Part shown: one piece after another, positions 11,129 through 20,112 of the stretch
How positions within the stretch are numbered: position 1 is the stretch's first letter
Layout: each line of letters opens with the position of its first letter
Origin: an uncultured Veillonellaceae bacterium
GTDB lineage: Bacteria; Bacillota; Negativicutes; Selenomonadales; Selenomonadaceae
Length of the DNA: 64,000 nucleotides
Direction of reading: 5' to 3'
Assembly (NCBI GenBank): GCA_900314825.1
Contig: OMWS01000008.1
Location: 1 to 64,000, forward strand
Translations under genes and position numbers: made by a program
The notes under the pieces: generated by a model
What the model saw: the letters and a program-made list of their open reading frames with translations, nothing else
Database searches by the model: none
What the model was told of the DNA's origin: nothing

Positions 11129-11320
11129 TCAAAGAGCGCGCTCAACCTTGCCGGAACGGAGGCAGCGCGTGCAGACGTTGACGCGCTTGACCTCGCCGTC
11201 GACGACCGCGCGGACGCGCTGGATGTTCGGCTTGAAGGAACGCTTCGTCTTCAGATGGGAGTGGCTGACGTTGTTGCCGGAGAGCTCGCCTTTGCCACAG
11301 ACTTCGCAAACATGTGCCAT
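11129..11320 (-). CDS. rpmB: 50S ribosomal protein L28
   Basis: A 63-residue L28 starting MAHVCEVCGKGELSGNNVSH. It keeps both Cys pairs (CEVC near residues 5-8 and CTRC near 51-54), so it is the zinc-binding version. The start at 11320 has an AAGGAGG site; in-frame upstream extension to 11500 is only leader. The gene is monocistronic with its own promoter and a leader of roughly 90 bases. Confidence 0.96.
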   Translation of the reverse strand: MAHVCEVCGKGELSGNNVSHSHLKTKRSFKPNIQRVRAVVDGEVKRVNVCTRCLRSGKVERAL

Positions 11321-11419
11321 GTCGATACACCTCCTTGCTGGTGATGTGGTATGAAATCTGGGTTTTGATTTCACAGATGAATGGGCGCAGGAGACCCCGC
11401 CCCCGCACACAATATGTGT

Positions 11420-11448
11420 AGTATAGCATAACGTCGCAGGGGATGCAA
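11420..11448 (-). promoter_or_regulatory. rpmB promoter
   Basis: On the minus strand TTGCAT, a 17-base spacer and TATACT. The leader that follows contains a GAAATC/GATTTC hairpin before the ribosome site. Confidence 0.7.
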
Positions 11449-11514
11449 GTATTTTTCCTTGACAGGTAGGGACACGATTTTTCCCATGAATTGTGGACAA
11501 TTTGTCGATTATCC

Positions 11515-11543
11515 TTGTAAAATGGGAGAAAAGTTGGTAGAAT
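11515..11543 (+). promoter_or_regulatory. Promoter for the FIST-GGDEF operon
   Basis: TTGTAA (11515-11520), 17 bases and TAGAAT (11538-11543) lie 54 bases before the FIST gene start. A TTGACA at 11459 has no good -10 at the usual distance. Confidence 0.55.
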
Positions 11544-11597
11544 TAGAAAGATAAACAACGTGTGTTTTTATTCCATGCGAGAATGCGAGGGGATACG

Positions 11598-12755
11598 ATG
11601 CGGATCATGAAGAGTCGGCCGGGCGAAGAGCTCGACGCATTTGCGGCGCGTGCGCACCAGCAAGCAGCAGGGGTCAGCGTCGCTTTGTATTTTCCGCCGC
11701 AAGGCGAATTGCAGCGGACGGCCGAGGCGATGCAGCGGGCATTCCCCGAGAGCTTGACGCTTGGCGTCGCGACCGTGCGTCTCATCGATGGCGGCGTGTT
11801 CGAGAGCAACCGGACGCTCTTGTTTCTTTTTGACAAAAACGATGAGGACATCCGCGCAGACGCGATGCTCCTCGAAAACATCAGCAAGGCGCCGGTCTCG
11901 TATGTGCTCGGCGTGCAGCGCCGTGTGGAAGCGCTCGGGCCGGCAGAAAACGATAACATGGTTTGCCTTGAATTCTGCACGAACAGCGAAGAAATGCTCG
12001 TGACGACGCTGACGGCGATGCTGGCGCCGCTCCAAGTGCCGCTCTTCGGCGGTTCGGCGTTCCATACGGACATTCTCGTGAAGCCGCCCGCCGACGTGCA
12101 TTTCATGGTCGCCTGGCAGGGACGGCTCTACGAGGACGCGTGCATTGCGCTGTTCCTCAAAAATATGCGCGGCTGCATCAAGCTCTATCGTGAGATTTTT
12201 TACGAAGTGCGCAAGGAGACGCCGATGCACCTCGCGACGAAAGTCGATACGGAGCGGCGCAAGCTCCTCGAGCTCGACGACCGTCCTGCCGCCGAGGTCT
12301 ACAGCGAGGAAACGGGCATTGACCCCGAGGCGATCCTCTCGCACGTGCTCGACCGTCCCATTGGCCGTATGCTCGGCAATGAGGTTTTCGTCATTTCCAT
12401 GCGGAATGTCGCGCATGACGGTTCGCTCGACACGATCAAGTCCGTCAATCTCAATGATGCCATCTACATCATGCAGCTCGGCGATTACGAGCAGCGCTGG
12501 CGCGAGACGTGTGCGCGCATTTGCCGCGAGGTGCCGGAGCGCCAGCTTGTGTTTTCCGTCGAATGCTATCATCGTTATATGTTCTACGAGACGCACGGGC
12601 TCATGGCGACGCTGCCGCGCCAGCGCGCAGAGACGCTCGGCCGGATCTATGGCGTCGTGAGCGGCGGCGAGCAGATCCGCGGGCAGAACGCGAACCAGAC
12701 AGGGCTGTTCCTCGTCTTCGAGGGAAAAGGAGGCGGCGCGCATGAAGTCGAATGA
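11598..12755 (+). CDS. FIST sensor domain protein
   Basis: A 385-residue cytoplasmic protein made of FIST_N (about 25-215) and FIST_C (about 225-370) domains, a sensory pair thought to bind small ligands such as amino acids. Typical parts are LTLGVATVRLIDGG, PLFGGSAFHTDI and the C-terminal RIYGVVSGGEQIRGQNANQT. No output domain is present. Its last 14 bases overlap the following diguanylate cyclase gene, so the output is probably that cyclase. ATG 11598 has GAGGGG upstream; the longer GTG start at 11562 lacks a site. Confidence 0.82.
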   Translation: MRIMKSRPGEELDAFAARAHQQAAGVSVALYFPPQGELQRTAEAMQRAFPESLTLGVATVRLIDGGVFESNRTLLFLFDKNDEDIRADAMLLENISKAPVSYVLGVQRRVEALGPAENDNMVCLEFCTNSEEMLVTTLTAMLAPLQVPLFGGSAFHTDILVKPPADVHFMVAWQGRLYEDACIALFLKNMRGCIKLYREIFYEVRKETPMHLATKVDTERRKLLELDDRPAAEVYSEETGIDPEAILSHVLDRPIGRMLGNEVFVISMRNVAHDGSLDTIKSVNLNDAIYIMQLGDYEQRWRETCARICREVPERQLVFSVECYHRYMFYETHGLMATLPRQRAETLGRIYGVVSGGEQIRGQNANQTGLFLVFEGKGGGAHEVE

Positions 12756-13593
12756 AAACGAGAGCGGCGACCGCCTGACGCCGCAGGAAAAAGTCTATCC
12801 GCTGAACTTCCTCTGCCGCTACGTCATGGCACGGCGCAGCGAGCTCGAGGACTTCGAGACGCAGGAGCTCAAAGAAACGATCCATGTGACGGAGATGCTC
12901 CAAGGGATCCTGCATCAGATGGTCGAGCAATGCGCCGGCAAGGACAGCGTCTCCGTCGAAGACGTGCTCGATGCGCGGATTTCTCTCGAAAAGATCCTCG
13001 CGACGCTGCAGGAGCACCGCCAGCACTTGACGCGCAAAGGCCTCATTTTCGAAGACATGAACAACATGCTGCAGCAGGCGGAGCCGCTCATTCACCGCCT
13101 GCTGTTCTTCGACAATCTCGTCAACGCGTATAACCGCTATTTCTACGTGTCGTACAGCAGCGAACTTTTCCACAGGGCGGGAGAACGCGGCGGCTTGTCC
13201 ATGGCGTTTTTTGACATCGACAACTTCAAGCAGTACAACACGGATTTCGGCCACGAGACGGGCGACAAGGTGCTGCAGACCGTCTGCGACATCATCCAGC
13301 GGCGCATCCATACGACGGAGGGGCTCTACCTCATCCGCATGGGCGGCGACGAGTTCGTGATTCTCGATGACGGCGTGGTGGACTACGATGCCTTCTTGCG
13401 CCTCCTGACGGAGATCCGCCAGGCCATCGCGAGCGACCGCTCCATTTACGGGCGCAGCGTGACGATCAGCATTGGCGCGTCGAATGCCATCGCAGACGAC
13501 GCGGAAAGCACATGGGATGTCTACCAGCATGCGGACGCGCGTCTTTATGTCGCAAAGAATCACGGAAAGAACCAGATCGTGAGCGTCGGCTGA
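12742..13593 (+). CDS. GGDEF diguanylate cyclase
   Basis: Makes cyclic di-GMP from two GTP. The first 140 residues are helical without a recognised sensor motif. The GGDEF domain (about 150-283) has an intact active site, GGDEF in LIRMGGDEFVILDDG near residue 204. No transmembrane segment is seen, so it is cytoplasmic. It overlaps the FIST gene by 14 bases (translational coupling), which suggests that the FIST protein supplies the input signal. Confidence 0.93.
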   Translation: MKSNENESGDRLTPQEKVYPLNFLCRYVMARRSELEDFETQELKETIHVTEMLQGILHQMVEQCAGKDSVSVEDVLDARISLEKILATLQEHRQHLTRKGLIFEDMNNMLQQAEPLIHRLLFFDNLVNAYNRYFYVSYSSELFHRAGERGGLSMAFFDIDNFKQYNTDFGHETGDKVLQTVCDIIQRRIHTTEGLYLIRMGGDEFVILDDGVVDYDAFLRLLTEIRQAIASDRSIYGRSVTISIGASNAIADDAESTWDVYQHADARLYVAKNHGKNQIVSVG

Positions 13594-13624
13594 GTTTATT
13601 CAAAAAATACAGGGAAGGGAAACG

Positions 13625-15313
13625 TTGGAAGCATTGGAAAAGAAAGGCGCACGGAGCTTCGTGAAAGCAGAAGAGATCGTCTGGCTCGCCATCAATGCAA
13701 AATATTCGCACACATCGCTGGCCGTGCGCTATCTGCGCCAGGCCGTCCCGGGCTCGCGCATCCTCGAGCTCACGATCAATGATTATCTGTTGCCAATGCT
13801 CGGGCAGATCTACGAAATGCATCCGCGCGTGCTCGGCATCGCCTGCTACATTTGGAACATCGAGCTCGTGAAGCAGTTGCTTCCGTTGTTGCCGTCCGCG
13901 CTTCCTGATTGCACGATCATTTGCGGCGGGCCGGAAGTGTCGTATGAGACGTCATCGTTCCTGCGGCAATTCCCCATGGTCGATTATGTCGTGCGCGGCG
14001 AGGGCGAAGAAGCGACAGCGGAGCTCTGCAAACGCTTACTGGCAGGGCAGAGCGGCGCGGACATCCTGGGCATTGCTTGGCGTGACGATGACAACATTCA
14101 TGAGGGTGCGGCTGTTGTCGTTGATGACTTTTCAGTCGTTCCATTTCCTTATACCGAAGAAGAACTATCGGGCATCCGCGAGCAGATTCTCTATTATGAG
14201 ACGAGCCGCGGCTGCCCGTTTTCGTGTGCCTATTGCCTGTCGTGCGCGACAGCCGGCGTGCGGTTCTTGCCGATGGAACGTGTGCTCAAAGAACTTGCGT
14301 TCTTTGTACGCCATGACGTGCGTCAGGTGAAGTTCGTTGACCGCACGTTCAATGCAAAGAAATCGCATTTTTTGCCGATCTTGCGCTTCATCGCGGCGCT
14401 CACCGCCACGTGCCGCACGAATTTTCATTTCGAGGTCGCCATCGATTATCTCGATGGCGAAGTGCTCGACGTGCTCTCGCAAATGCCCAAAGGCCGCGTG
14501 CAGCTTGAGATCGGCATCCAATCGACGAATGCGGCGACGCTCGCGGCCGTCTCGCGCGTCAATCATTGGACGGAGATCGCCACGCACATTCGTACAATTT
14601 TGGGATTCCATAACATTCATCTGCACGTCGACCTCATCATTGGCTTGCCGGGCGAGGGCATGGCGTCGTTCCACAAATCATTTAACGATGTATTCGCACT
14701 CCAACCCGATGCACTCCAACTGGGCTTCTTGAAATTTCTCAAGGGCGCGGCGATGATGCAGCTTGTCGAGCCGTATCATTACCAATATATGCCGCTCGCG
14801 CCCTATGAAGTCCTTTCAAGCGATGCGCTGACGTATGGGGAAATCCGCTGGCTGCACACGTTCGAAGATGTATTCGAGCAATATTACAACGCCGATCGTT
14901 GCCGTACGGCGACGGCGTGGCTGACGCGGAAGTTTACGGGGGACGATGCATTTGCTTTTTGGCAGGAGCTCGCGGATTGGTGGGAATCGAAGGACAATCA
15001 TCATCGCAGCCACGCTCCAAAACGCCTTTACGCGTATTTGCTGGACTTTGCAAGAGAATGGTTCTGTGCGGACAAAGAGACGCTTGTGCGTCTTGATGCA
15101 TTGCTGCGGTACGACGCGATTCGCAAGGAAGGCTTGCGCGCGTTTCCGCCCGGCCTCGCATGGCAGCGCGAGCGGCGCGGGCGTGATCTCGTGGAGCTGT
15201 TTCCCTGCGATGTGCTCGCGCTGGCGGCAGGGAAGCCGTCGCCGCTTTGCGAGTCAACAATTTTTCTGACGACGGATGACACATCCCATGTATACATGTC
15301 CACAAGGGATTGA
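13625..15313 (+). CDS. B12-binding domain radical SAM protein (DUF4080 type)
   Basis: A 562-residue protein with an N-terminal cobalamin-binding-like domain (about 15-150), the radical SAM cluster motif CPFSCAYC at about residues 197-204, a TIM-barrel core and a C-terminal DUF4080-like region. Substrate unknown; the family contains methyltransferases and tailoring enzymes. The start is TTG 13625 with GGAAGGG close upstream, since no ATG occurs in the N-terminal region. It follows the GGDEF gene by 31 bases and is probably in the same transcript. Confidence 0.85.
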   Translation: MEALEKKGARSFVKAEEIVWLAINAKYSHTSLAVRYLRQAVPGSRILELTINDYLLPMLGQIYEMHPRVLGIACYIWNIELVKQLLPLLPSALPDCTIICGGPEVSYETSSFLRQFPMVDYVVRGEGEEATAELCKRLLAGQSGADILGIAWRDDDNIHEGAAVVVDDFSVVPFPYTEEELSGIREQILYYETSRGCPFSCAYCLSCATAGVRFLPMERVLKELAFFVRHDVRQVKFVDRTFNAKKSHFLPILRFIAALTATCRTNFHFEVAIDYLDGEVLDVLSQMPKGRVQLEIGIQSTNAATLAAVSRVNHWTEIATHIRTILGFHNIHLHVDLIIGLPGEGMASFHKSFNDVFALQPDALQLGFLKFLKGAAMMQLVEPYHYQYMPLAPYEVLSSDALTYGEIRWLHTFEDVFEQYYNADRCRTATAWLTRKFTGDDAFAFWQELADWWESKDNHHRSHAPKRLYAYLLDFAREWFCADKETLVRLDALLRYDAIRKEGLRAFPPGLAWQRERRGRDLVELFPCDVLALAAGKPSPLCESTIFLTTDDTSHVYMSTRD

Positions 15314-15338
15314 CAAAGTACAAGATATTGCATAAAAT
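15310..15338 (+). promoter_or_regulatory. Strong promoter for the AGCS symporter
   Basis: TTGACA (15310-15315), exactly 17 bases, TAAAAT (15333-15338). The -35 overlaps the stop codon of the radical SAM gene. Transcription should begin near 15345, a few bases before a large hairpin. Confidence 0.75.
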
Positions 15339-15350
15339 ACATTTTAAAAG

Positions 15351-15403
15351 CAGCGTTGCTTGGACGTGGGCCCTCGAAGGCCCGGGGCAACGCTGTTTCT
15401 TTG
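15351..15403 (+). terminator. Hairpin in the symporter leader: terminator or attenuator
   Basis: CAGCGTTGC (15351-15359) pairs with GCAACGCTG (15387-15395), with a nested GGGCC/GGCCC stem and a T-rich 3' side. It can end read-through from the radical SAM gene but lies downstream of the symporter promoter, so it could also attenuate or stabilise that mRNA. Confidence 0.55.
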
Positions 15404-15443
15404 TGAACTGATATGTTTATGGGTTATGTGAGGAGGAAATCAT

Positions 15444-16862
15444 ATGGATGTATCGGCACTCTTGCAAGCAGTCAATGATTTTGTCTGGGGTCCGATCATG
15501 CTCGCATGCCTCGTCGGCACGGGCATTTTTCTGACGATCCGATTGAAGTTCTTGCCGTGGCGCAATCTCTGGTACGCCATCAAGATGGTGTTTTCGAAGC
15601 GCGACAAGCATGAGGGTGACATCTCGCCGTTCCAGTCGCTCATGACGGCGCTGTCGGCGACGATCGGCACGGGCAACATCGTCGGCGTCGCGACGGCCAT
15701 GGTGCTCGGCGGCCCGGGCGCGCTCGTCTGGATGTGGATTGCAGCGGCGTTCGGCCTGTCGACGAAGTACGGCGAGTCTGTGCTCGCGGTCAAATATCGC
15801 GAGACGAACAGCGTCGGCGAGATGGCCGGCGGTCCGATGTACGCGATGAAAAACGGCATCAACAACGGCTTCGGCCGTCTCTTGGCCGTGCTGTTCTCCG
15901 TGTTCGCCGTGCTCGCGTCGTTCGGTATCGGCAACATGACGCAGGCGAATTCCATTTCCGCGGCACTCAATTCCAGTTATGCCATCCCAACGTGGGCGGT
16001 CGGCGCCGTCATCATGGTCGCAGCGCTCTGCGTCCTCGTCCGCGGCATCCGCCGCATCGGCCTTGTGTCGAGCATCATCGTGCCGTCGATGGCCGTGTTC
16101 TACCTCGTCGCTTCCGTCATCGTCATCGTCGTGAATTTCGATGCCGTGCCGGCAGGCGTCGAGCAGATGTTCGCCATGGCATTCTCGACGCAGTCTGTCG
16201 CGGGCGGCATCGGCGGTTCCATCGTCGCTTCCATGCTGACGGCCATGCGCTGGGGCGTCGCGCGCGGCGTGTTCTCGAATGAAGCCGGCCTCGGCTCCGC
16301 ACCGATCGCGGCAGCGGCCGCCCGCACGGATCATGCGTCTCGCCAGGGCTATGTCAATATGACAGGCACGTTCTTCGATACGATGATCATCTGTATGCTG
16401 ACCGGCCTCGTCATCGCCTCGTCCGGAATGCTCGGCACGGTCGATCCGGCCACGGGCAAGCTCGTCTCGGGCGTCCAGCTCACGATCCTCGCGTTCTCGA
16501 CGGTCTTCGGCGAGTATGGCAAGCTCATTGTCTCCATCGCCATCGCGCTCTTCGCGTTCTCGACGATTCTCGGCTGGGAGTACTACGGCGAGAAAGCGCT
16601 CGAATATCTCGTGAAAGCGCGCCCCGTCATCATGGGCTATCGCGTGCTTTTCTCGCTCATCACGTTCGTCGGCGCGACGACGACGCTCGAAGTCGTCTGG
16701 AACTTCTCCGACACGATGAACGGCCTCATGATCATCCCGAACCTCATCTGCCTCATCTGGCTGAACAAAGACATCGCGGACGAGTGCTTCGAGTACGAAA
16801 AAGAAGTCGTCATCAAAGAGAAGCATGGCGAGCAGATCGACTACGCGCAGAAAACGGCGTAA
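15444..16862 (+). CDS. Alanine/glycine:cation symporter (AGCS family)
   Basis: A 472-residue membrane transporter that brings in alanine or glycine with Na+. It has about ten to eleven hydrophobic segments and AGCS signatures: SALSATIGTGNIVGVATAM (80-98 region), GPGALVWMWIAAAFGLSTKYGES, GGPMYAM, and RGVFSNEAGLGSAPIAAAAA. ATG 15444 follows GTGAGGAGG. Its own promoter and leader hairpin are upstream. No glycine riboswitch is recognisable. Confidence 0.94.
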   Translation: MDVSALLQAVNDFVWGPIMLACLVGTGIFLTIRLKFLPWRNLWYAIKMVFSKRDKHEGDISPFQSLMTALSATIGTGNIVGVATAMVLGGPGALVWMWIAAAFGLSTKYGESVLAVKYRETNSVGEMAGGPMYAMKNGINNGFGRLLAVLFSVFAVLASFGIGNMTQANSISAALNSSYAIPTWAVGAVIMVAALCVLVRGIRRIGLVSSIIVPSMAVFYLVASVIVIVVNFDAVPAGVEQMFAMAFSTQSVAGGIGGSIVASMLTAMRWGVARGVFSNEAGLGSAPIAAAAARTDHASRQGYVNMTGTFFDTMIICMLTGLVIASSGMLGTVDPATGKLVSGVQLTILAFSTVFGEYGKLIVSIAIALFAFSTILGWEYYGEKALEYLVKARPVIMGYRVLFSLITFVGATTTLEVVWNFSDTMNGLMIIPNLICLIWLNKDIADECFEYEKEVVIKEKHGEQIDYAQKTA

Positions 16863-16907
16863 GCCACTGATTGTTTTCATGAGTTGATTGCATAAGGGAG
16901 TCTTAGC

Positions 16908-17297
16908 ATGATTATTTTTCCGGTCTTCACAGAGCTTGAGAAAAAACGTGACGAGATCAACGCGCATTTCCATCGCGACACGGAGCCGCAGCTTGTCGAG
17001 CGCGTGCAGCAGTTCGGCTTCGTGCCTGTCCAGCCCGGCGACCTCCAGCACATGCGGCTGAAGGAGCAGAGCACGGCGAACGAATACCTGCTGACGTTCC
17101 GCCCCTATGAGATCCGCGTCGAGTTCTGCCATGTGAAGACGCAGAAAAAAGTGCTCATTTGCGAGATCAGCAATTTCGCCTTGAGCGCCCATAATATCAT
17201 GAATATCCTCATCGCTTCCATCGACAGCTGGCTGCAGTACGGTGTCATCTATGACTATCGGACCGCCCAGCACTACGGCGAGGAAACGAAAAAATAA
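16908..17297 (+). CDS. Hypothetical protein
   Basis: A 129-residue soluble protein that I do not recognise. It is mixed charged and hydrophobic, with no signal peptide or membrane helix, and a hydrophobic centre (ISNFALSAHNIMNILIASIDSW). ATG 16908 follows AAGGGAG. It lies 45 bases after the symporter with no terminator between, so co-transcription is likely; the next gene has a separate promoter. Confidence 0.7.
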   Translation: MIIFPVFTELEKKRDEINAHFHRDTEPQLVERVQQFGFVPVQPGDLQHMRLKEQSTANEYLLTFRPYEIRVEFCHVKTQKKVLICEISNFALSAHNIMNILIASIDSWLQYGVIYDYRTAQHYGEETKK

Positions 17298-17328
17298 CAT
17301 TTCGCTTCTAGCGTTTTGAACGCTCGTA

Positions 17329-17383
17329 TGCTACAATGAATTGCACAAGAATCCCATGTACGTTTGCGTGCATGGGATTTTTT
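17329..17383 (+). promoter_or_regulatory. Extended -10 promoter and leader hairpin of potABCD
   Basis: TGCTACAAT (17329-17337) is an extended -10 element with no good -35. It is followed by ATCCCATG...CATGGGAT (17351-17378) and six T. The hairpin can terminate the upstream transcript or act as an attenuator in the pot leader. Confidence 0.5.
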
Positions 17384-17404
17384 AAAATCAAGGGAGAGTG
17401 AAAG

Positions 17405-18475
17405 ATGAAAAAAGAGCTTTTGCGCCTGGAGCGCATCAACAAGTCATTTGACGGGAGGAAGATCCTCGAAGATCTCGACCTCACGATCCATGAAAATGAA
17501 TTTGTGACGTTGCTCGGCCCTTCGGGCTGCGGCAAGACGACGACCTTGCGCCTGATCGGCGGCTTCGAGCGGCCGGATAGCGGACGCATCCTGTTTGATG
17601 GGCAAGACATCACGCAGCTGCCGCCCGAAAAGCGGCAGGTCAATACGGTGTTCCAGAAGTATTCGCTCTTTTCCAATATGGACGTCGCGGAAAATATCGC
17701 GTTCGGACTGAAAATCAAAGGGAAGTCCGCCAATTATATCAAAGACAAGATCCGCTATGCGCTGAAGCTCGTGAACCTCGAAGGCTACGAGCACGCGAAT
17801 GTCACGGAGATGTCGGGCGGCCAGCAGCAGCGCATCGCCATCGCGCGCGCTGTCGTGAATGAGCCGAAGGTGCTGCTCCTCGACGAGCCGCTTTCGGCGC
17901 TCGACCTCAAGCTCCGCCAGCAGATGCAGCGCGAGCTCGTCAAGATCAAGCGCGAGCTCGGCATCACGTTCGTCTTCGTCACGCACGACCAGGAGGAAGC
18001 GCTCTCGATGTCCGATACGGTCGTCGTCATGAACCAAGGCTGGATCCAGCAGATCGGCACGCCGGAAAGCGTCTACAATGAGCCGGAGAACGCGTTCGTC
18101 GCGGACTTCATCGGCGACAGCAACATCATCGACGGCATCATGGTGCGCGACCGCCTCGTGCATCTCCTCGGCAAGGACATCCCGTGCATCAACACGGGCT
18201 TCGGCGAGAACGTGCCGGTCGATGTGCAGATCCGCCCGGAAGACATCCAGATCACGGCGCCGGAGGACGGGCAGTATCGCGGCGTCATCAAGTCCGTCGT
18301 CTTCAAGGGAACGGTCTATGACATCACGATTGAGGCCGCGGGCTTCGAGTGGCTCGTGCAGACGATCACGGGTCATGAGGCCGGCAAGGACGTCGGCTTG
18401 CAGCTCGCCGCGTCGAACATCCAGATCATGGCGAAGCCCGCCTCGGAAGACGAGGAGGCGGCAAAAGATGTTTGA
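17405..18475 (+). CDS. potA: Spermidine/putrescine ABC transporter ATPase
   Basis: ATP-hydrolysing subunit of the polyamine importer. Walker A GPSGCGKTTT at about residues 38-47, signature SGGQQQRIAIARA near 137, Walker B VLLLDEPLSALD, switch His in FVTHDQEEAL, then a C-terminal TOBE domain. Length 356 is normal. ATG 17405 has GGGAGAG upstream. It overlaps potB by eight bases in the four-gene operon potABCD. Confidence 0.95.
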   Translation: MKKELLRLERINKSFDGRKILEDLDLTIHENEFVTLLGPSGCGKTTTLRLIGGFERPDSGRILFDGQDITQLPPEKRQVNTVFQKYSLFSNMDVAENIAFGLKIKGKSANYIKDKIRYALKLVNLEGYEHANVTEMSGGQQQRIAIARAVVNEPKVLLLDEPLSALDLKLRQQMQRELVKIKRELGITFVFVTHDQEEALSMSDTVVVMNQGWIQQIGTPESVYNEPENAFVADFIGDSNIIDGIMVRDRLVHLLGKDIPCINTGFGENVPVDVQIRPEDIQITAPEDGQYRGVIKSVVFKGTVYDITIEAAGFEWLVQTITGHEAGKDVGLQLAASNIQIMAKPASEDEEAAKDV

Positions 18476-19310
18476 ATCGAAAAAAATCCGCAACTTGCTC
18501 GCCGCGCCGTTCGCCATCTGGGCCGTCATCTTCATCGTGCTGCCGCTGTTCTTTGTGCTCTATCACGGGCTGACGGACGCGGCAGGCGCACTCACGTTTG
18601 CCAATCTCGGCGATGTGCTTTCGTGGGAATACATGAGCGCGCTCGGCCTGTCCGTCGAGCTTGCGCTCGTCTCGACCGTGCTCTGCCTCGTGCTCGCCTA
18701 TCCCTTGTGCTTGATCTTGACGAGCATGAAAACCGGCAAGATGGTGCTGATCTTCGTGCTGTTCCTGCTGCCGCTCTGGATGAATTCGCTCCTCACGACG
18801 ATGGCGTGGCAGACGATCCTCGAGAAAAACGGGCTGATCAATCTGGCGCTCGCCGCGCTCGGGTTGCCAGGCGTCACGCTCATCAATACGTCGTTTGCCA
18901 TTGTTGTCGGCATGATTTACAATTTCCTGCCGTATATGGTGCTGCCGCTCTATGTGTCGCTCTCGAAGATCGACAAGAGCGTCATCGAGGCGGCACACGA
19001 TCTCGGTGCAGGCTGGACGCAGACGCTCCGGCGCATCCTCATCCCGCTCTCCATGCCGGGCATCGTCAGCGGCGCGACGATGGTCTTCATCCCGGCGCTC
19101 ACGACGTTCGTCATCAGCGCCCTCCTCGGCGGCAACAAGGTGCTGCTCGTCGGCAACATCATCGAGCAGGAATTCACGGCGGCCTATGACTGGCAGCTCG
19201 GCAGCGCGCTTTCCATGGTGCTCATGGTCTTCATCTTGCTGAACATCACGCTCGAAGCGTTCTCCGGCGAGGAAGGCCACGCGCACAAAGCGGGAAAGGG
19301 GGCGGCGTGA
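18468..19310 (+). CDS. potB: Spermidine/putrescine ABC transporter permease
   Basis: Inner-membrane permease of 280 residues with six predicted helices and the EAA loop (EAAHDLGAGWTQTLRRILIPLSMPGI) that contacts PotA. The start is ATG 18468 (MFESKKIRNLL), overlapping the potA stop by eight bases. A longer in-frame reading from 18078 is only a shadow of potA. Confidence 0.93.
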   Translation: MFESKKIRNLLAAPFAIWAVIFIVLPLFFVLYHGLTDAAGALTFANLGDVLSWEYMSALGLSVELALVSTVLCLVLAYPLCLILTSMKTGKMVLIFVLFLLPLWMNSLLTTMAWQTILEKNGLINLALAALGLPGVTLINTSFAIVVGMIYNFLPYMVLPLYVSLSKIDKSVIEAAHDLGAGWTQTLRRILIPLSMPGIVSGATMVFIPALTTFVISALLGGNKVLLVGNIIEQEFTAAYDWQLGSALSMVLMVFILLNITLEAFSGEEGHAHKAGKGAA

Positions 19311-19311
19311 C

Positions 19312-20109
19312 ATGGGGACGATGGGAAAACTTTCCAAAGTATATGTTGGGCTGATCGTCGTGTTCCTTTATGCGCCGATTCTCGTGCTCATCGCGCAGTC
19401 GTTCAACGCGAGCCGCTATCGCGGCCACTGGACGGGCTTCACGACGGAGTGGTACGTGAATCTCCTCGAAGACGAGGACATGATTGCGGCATTTCTCAAC
19501 ACGCTGACGATCGGTGTGACGGCAGCGCTCTGCGCGACGCTCCTCGGCCTCGTGACAGCGCTCGCGATGCGCGGCATGGGCCGCAAGGCGCAGATGGGGC
19601 TCCGCGGCCTCGCGAATGTTCCATTATTAAACGCGGACATCGTGACGGGCATCTCGCTCATGCTGTTGTTCCTTGGCTTGGGCCTGCGGCTCGGCTATGA
19701 CACGATCCTCCTCGCGCATATCGTCATCTGCTTGCCGTACGCGCTGCTCTGCATTTTGCCGCAGGTGCTCGGCCTCGACCGCGTCTACTATGAAGCGGCC
19801 GTCGATCTTGGCGCGACGCCGTGGCAGGCGTTCCGCAAAGTGCTGCTGCCGGAGCTCTATCCCGGCATCGCGGCGGCGTTCCTGCTGTCGTTTGCCATGT
19901 CGGCCGATGACTTCATCGTGACGTATTTCACGAAAGGCGCAGGCATCGACACGCTGACGACGGCGATTTACGCGCAGCTCAAGCTCGGCATCCATCCGGA
20001 GATGTATGCGCTCTCGACGCTGTTCTTCGTCGGCGTCATCGCGTTCGTCGCGCTGCTCCTCGGCAACTATCGCGTGCTGAAACAGCGCCGCCGCTTGCAG
20101 GGGGTGTGA
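19312..20109 (+). CDS. potC: Spermidine/putrescine ABC transporter permease
   Basis: Second permease, 265 residues, six helices, with the EAA-type loop YEAAVDLGATPWQAFRKVLLP. ATG 19312 begins one base after the potB stop; ATG 19321, three codons later, is an alternative. It pairs with PotB to form the channel. Confidence 0.93.
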   Translation: MGTMGKLSKVYVGLIVVFLYAPILVLIAQSFNASRYRGHWTGFTTEWYVNLLEDEDMIAAFLNTLTIGVTAALCATLLGLVTALAMRGMGRKAQMGLRGLANVPLLNADIVTGISLMLLFLGLGLRLGYDTILLAHIVICLPYALLCILPQVLGLDRVYYEAAVDLGATPWQAFRKVLLPELYPGIAAAFLLSFAMSADDFIVTYFTKGAGIDTLTTAIYAQLKLGIHPEMYALSTLFFVGVIAFVALLLGNYRVLKQRRRLQGV

Positions 20110-20112
20110 GCC

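Noticed and set aside
15340..15443. Glycine riboswitch before the alanine/glycine symporter
   Set aside because: The leader is one nested hairpin; the two-aptamer glycine fold and its conserved bases are not present.
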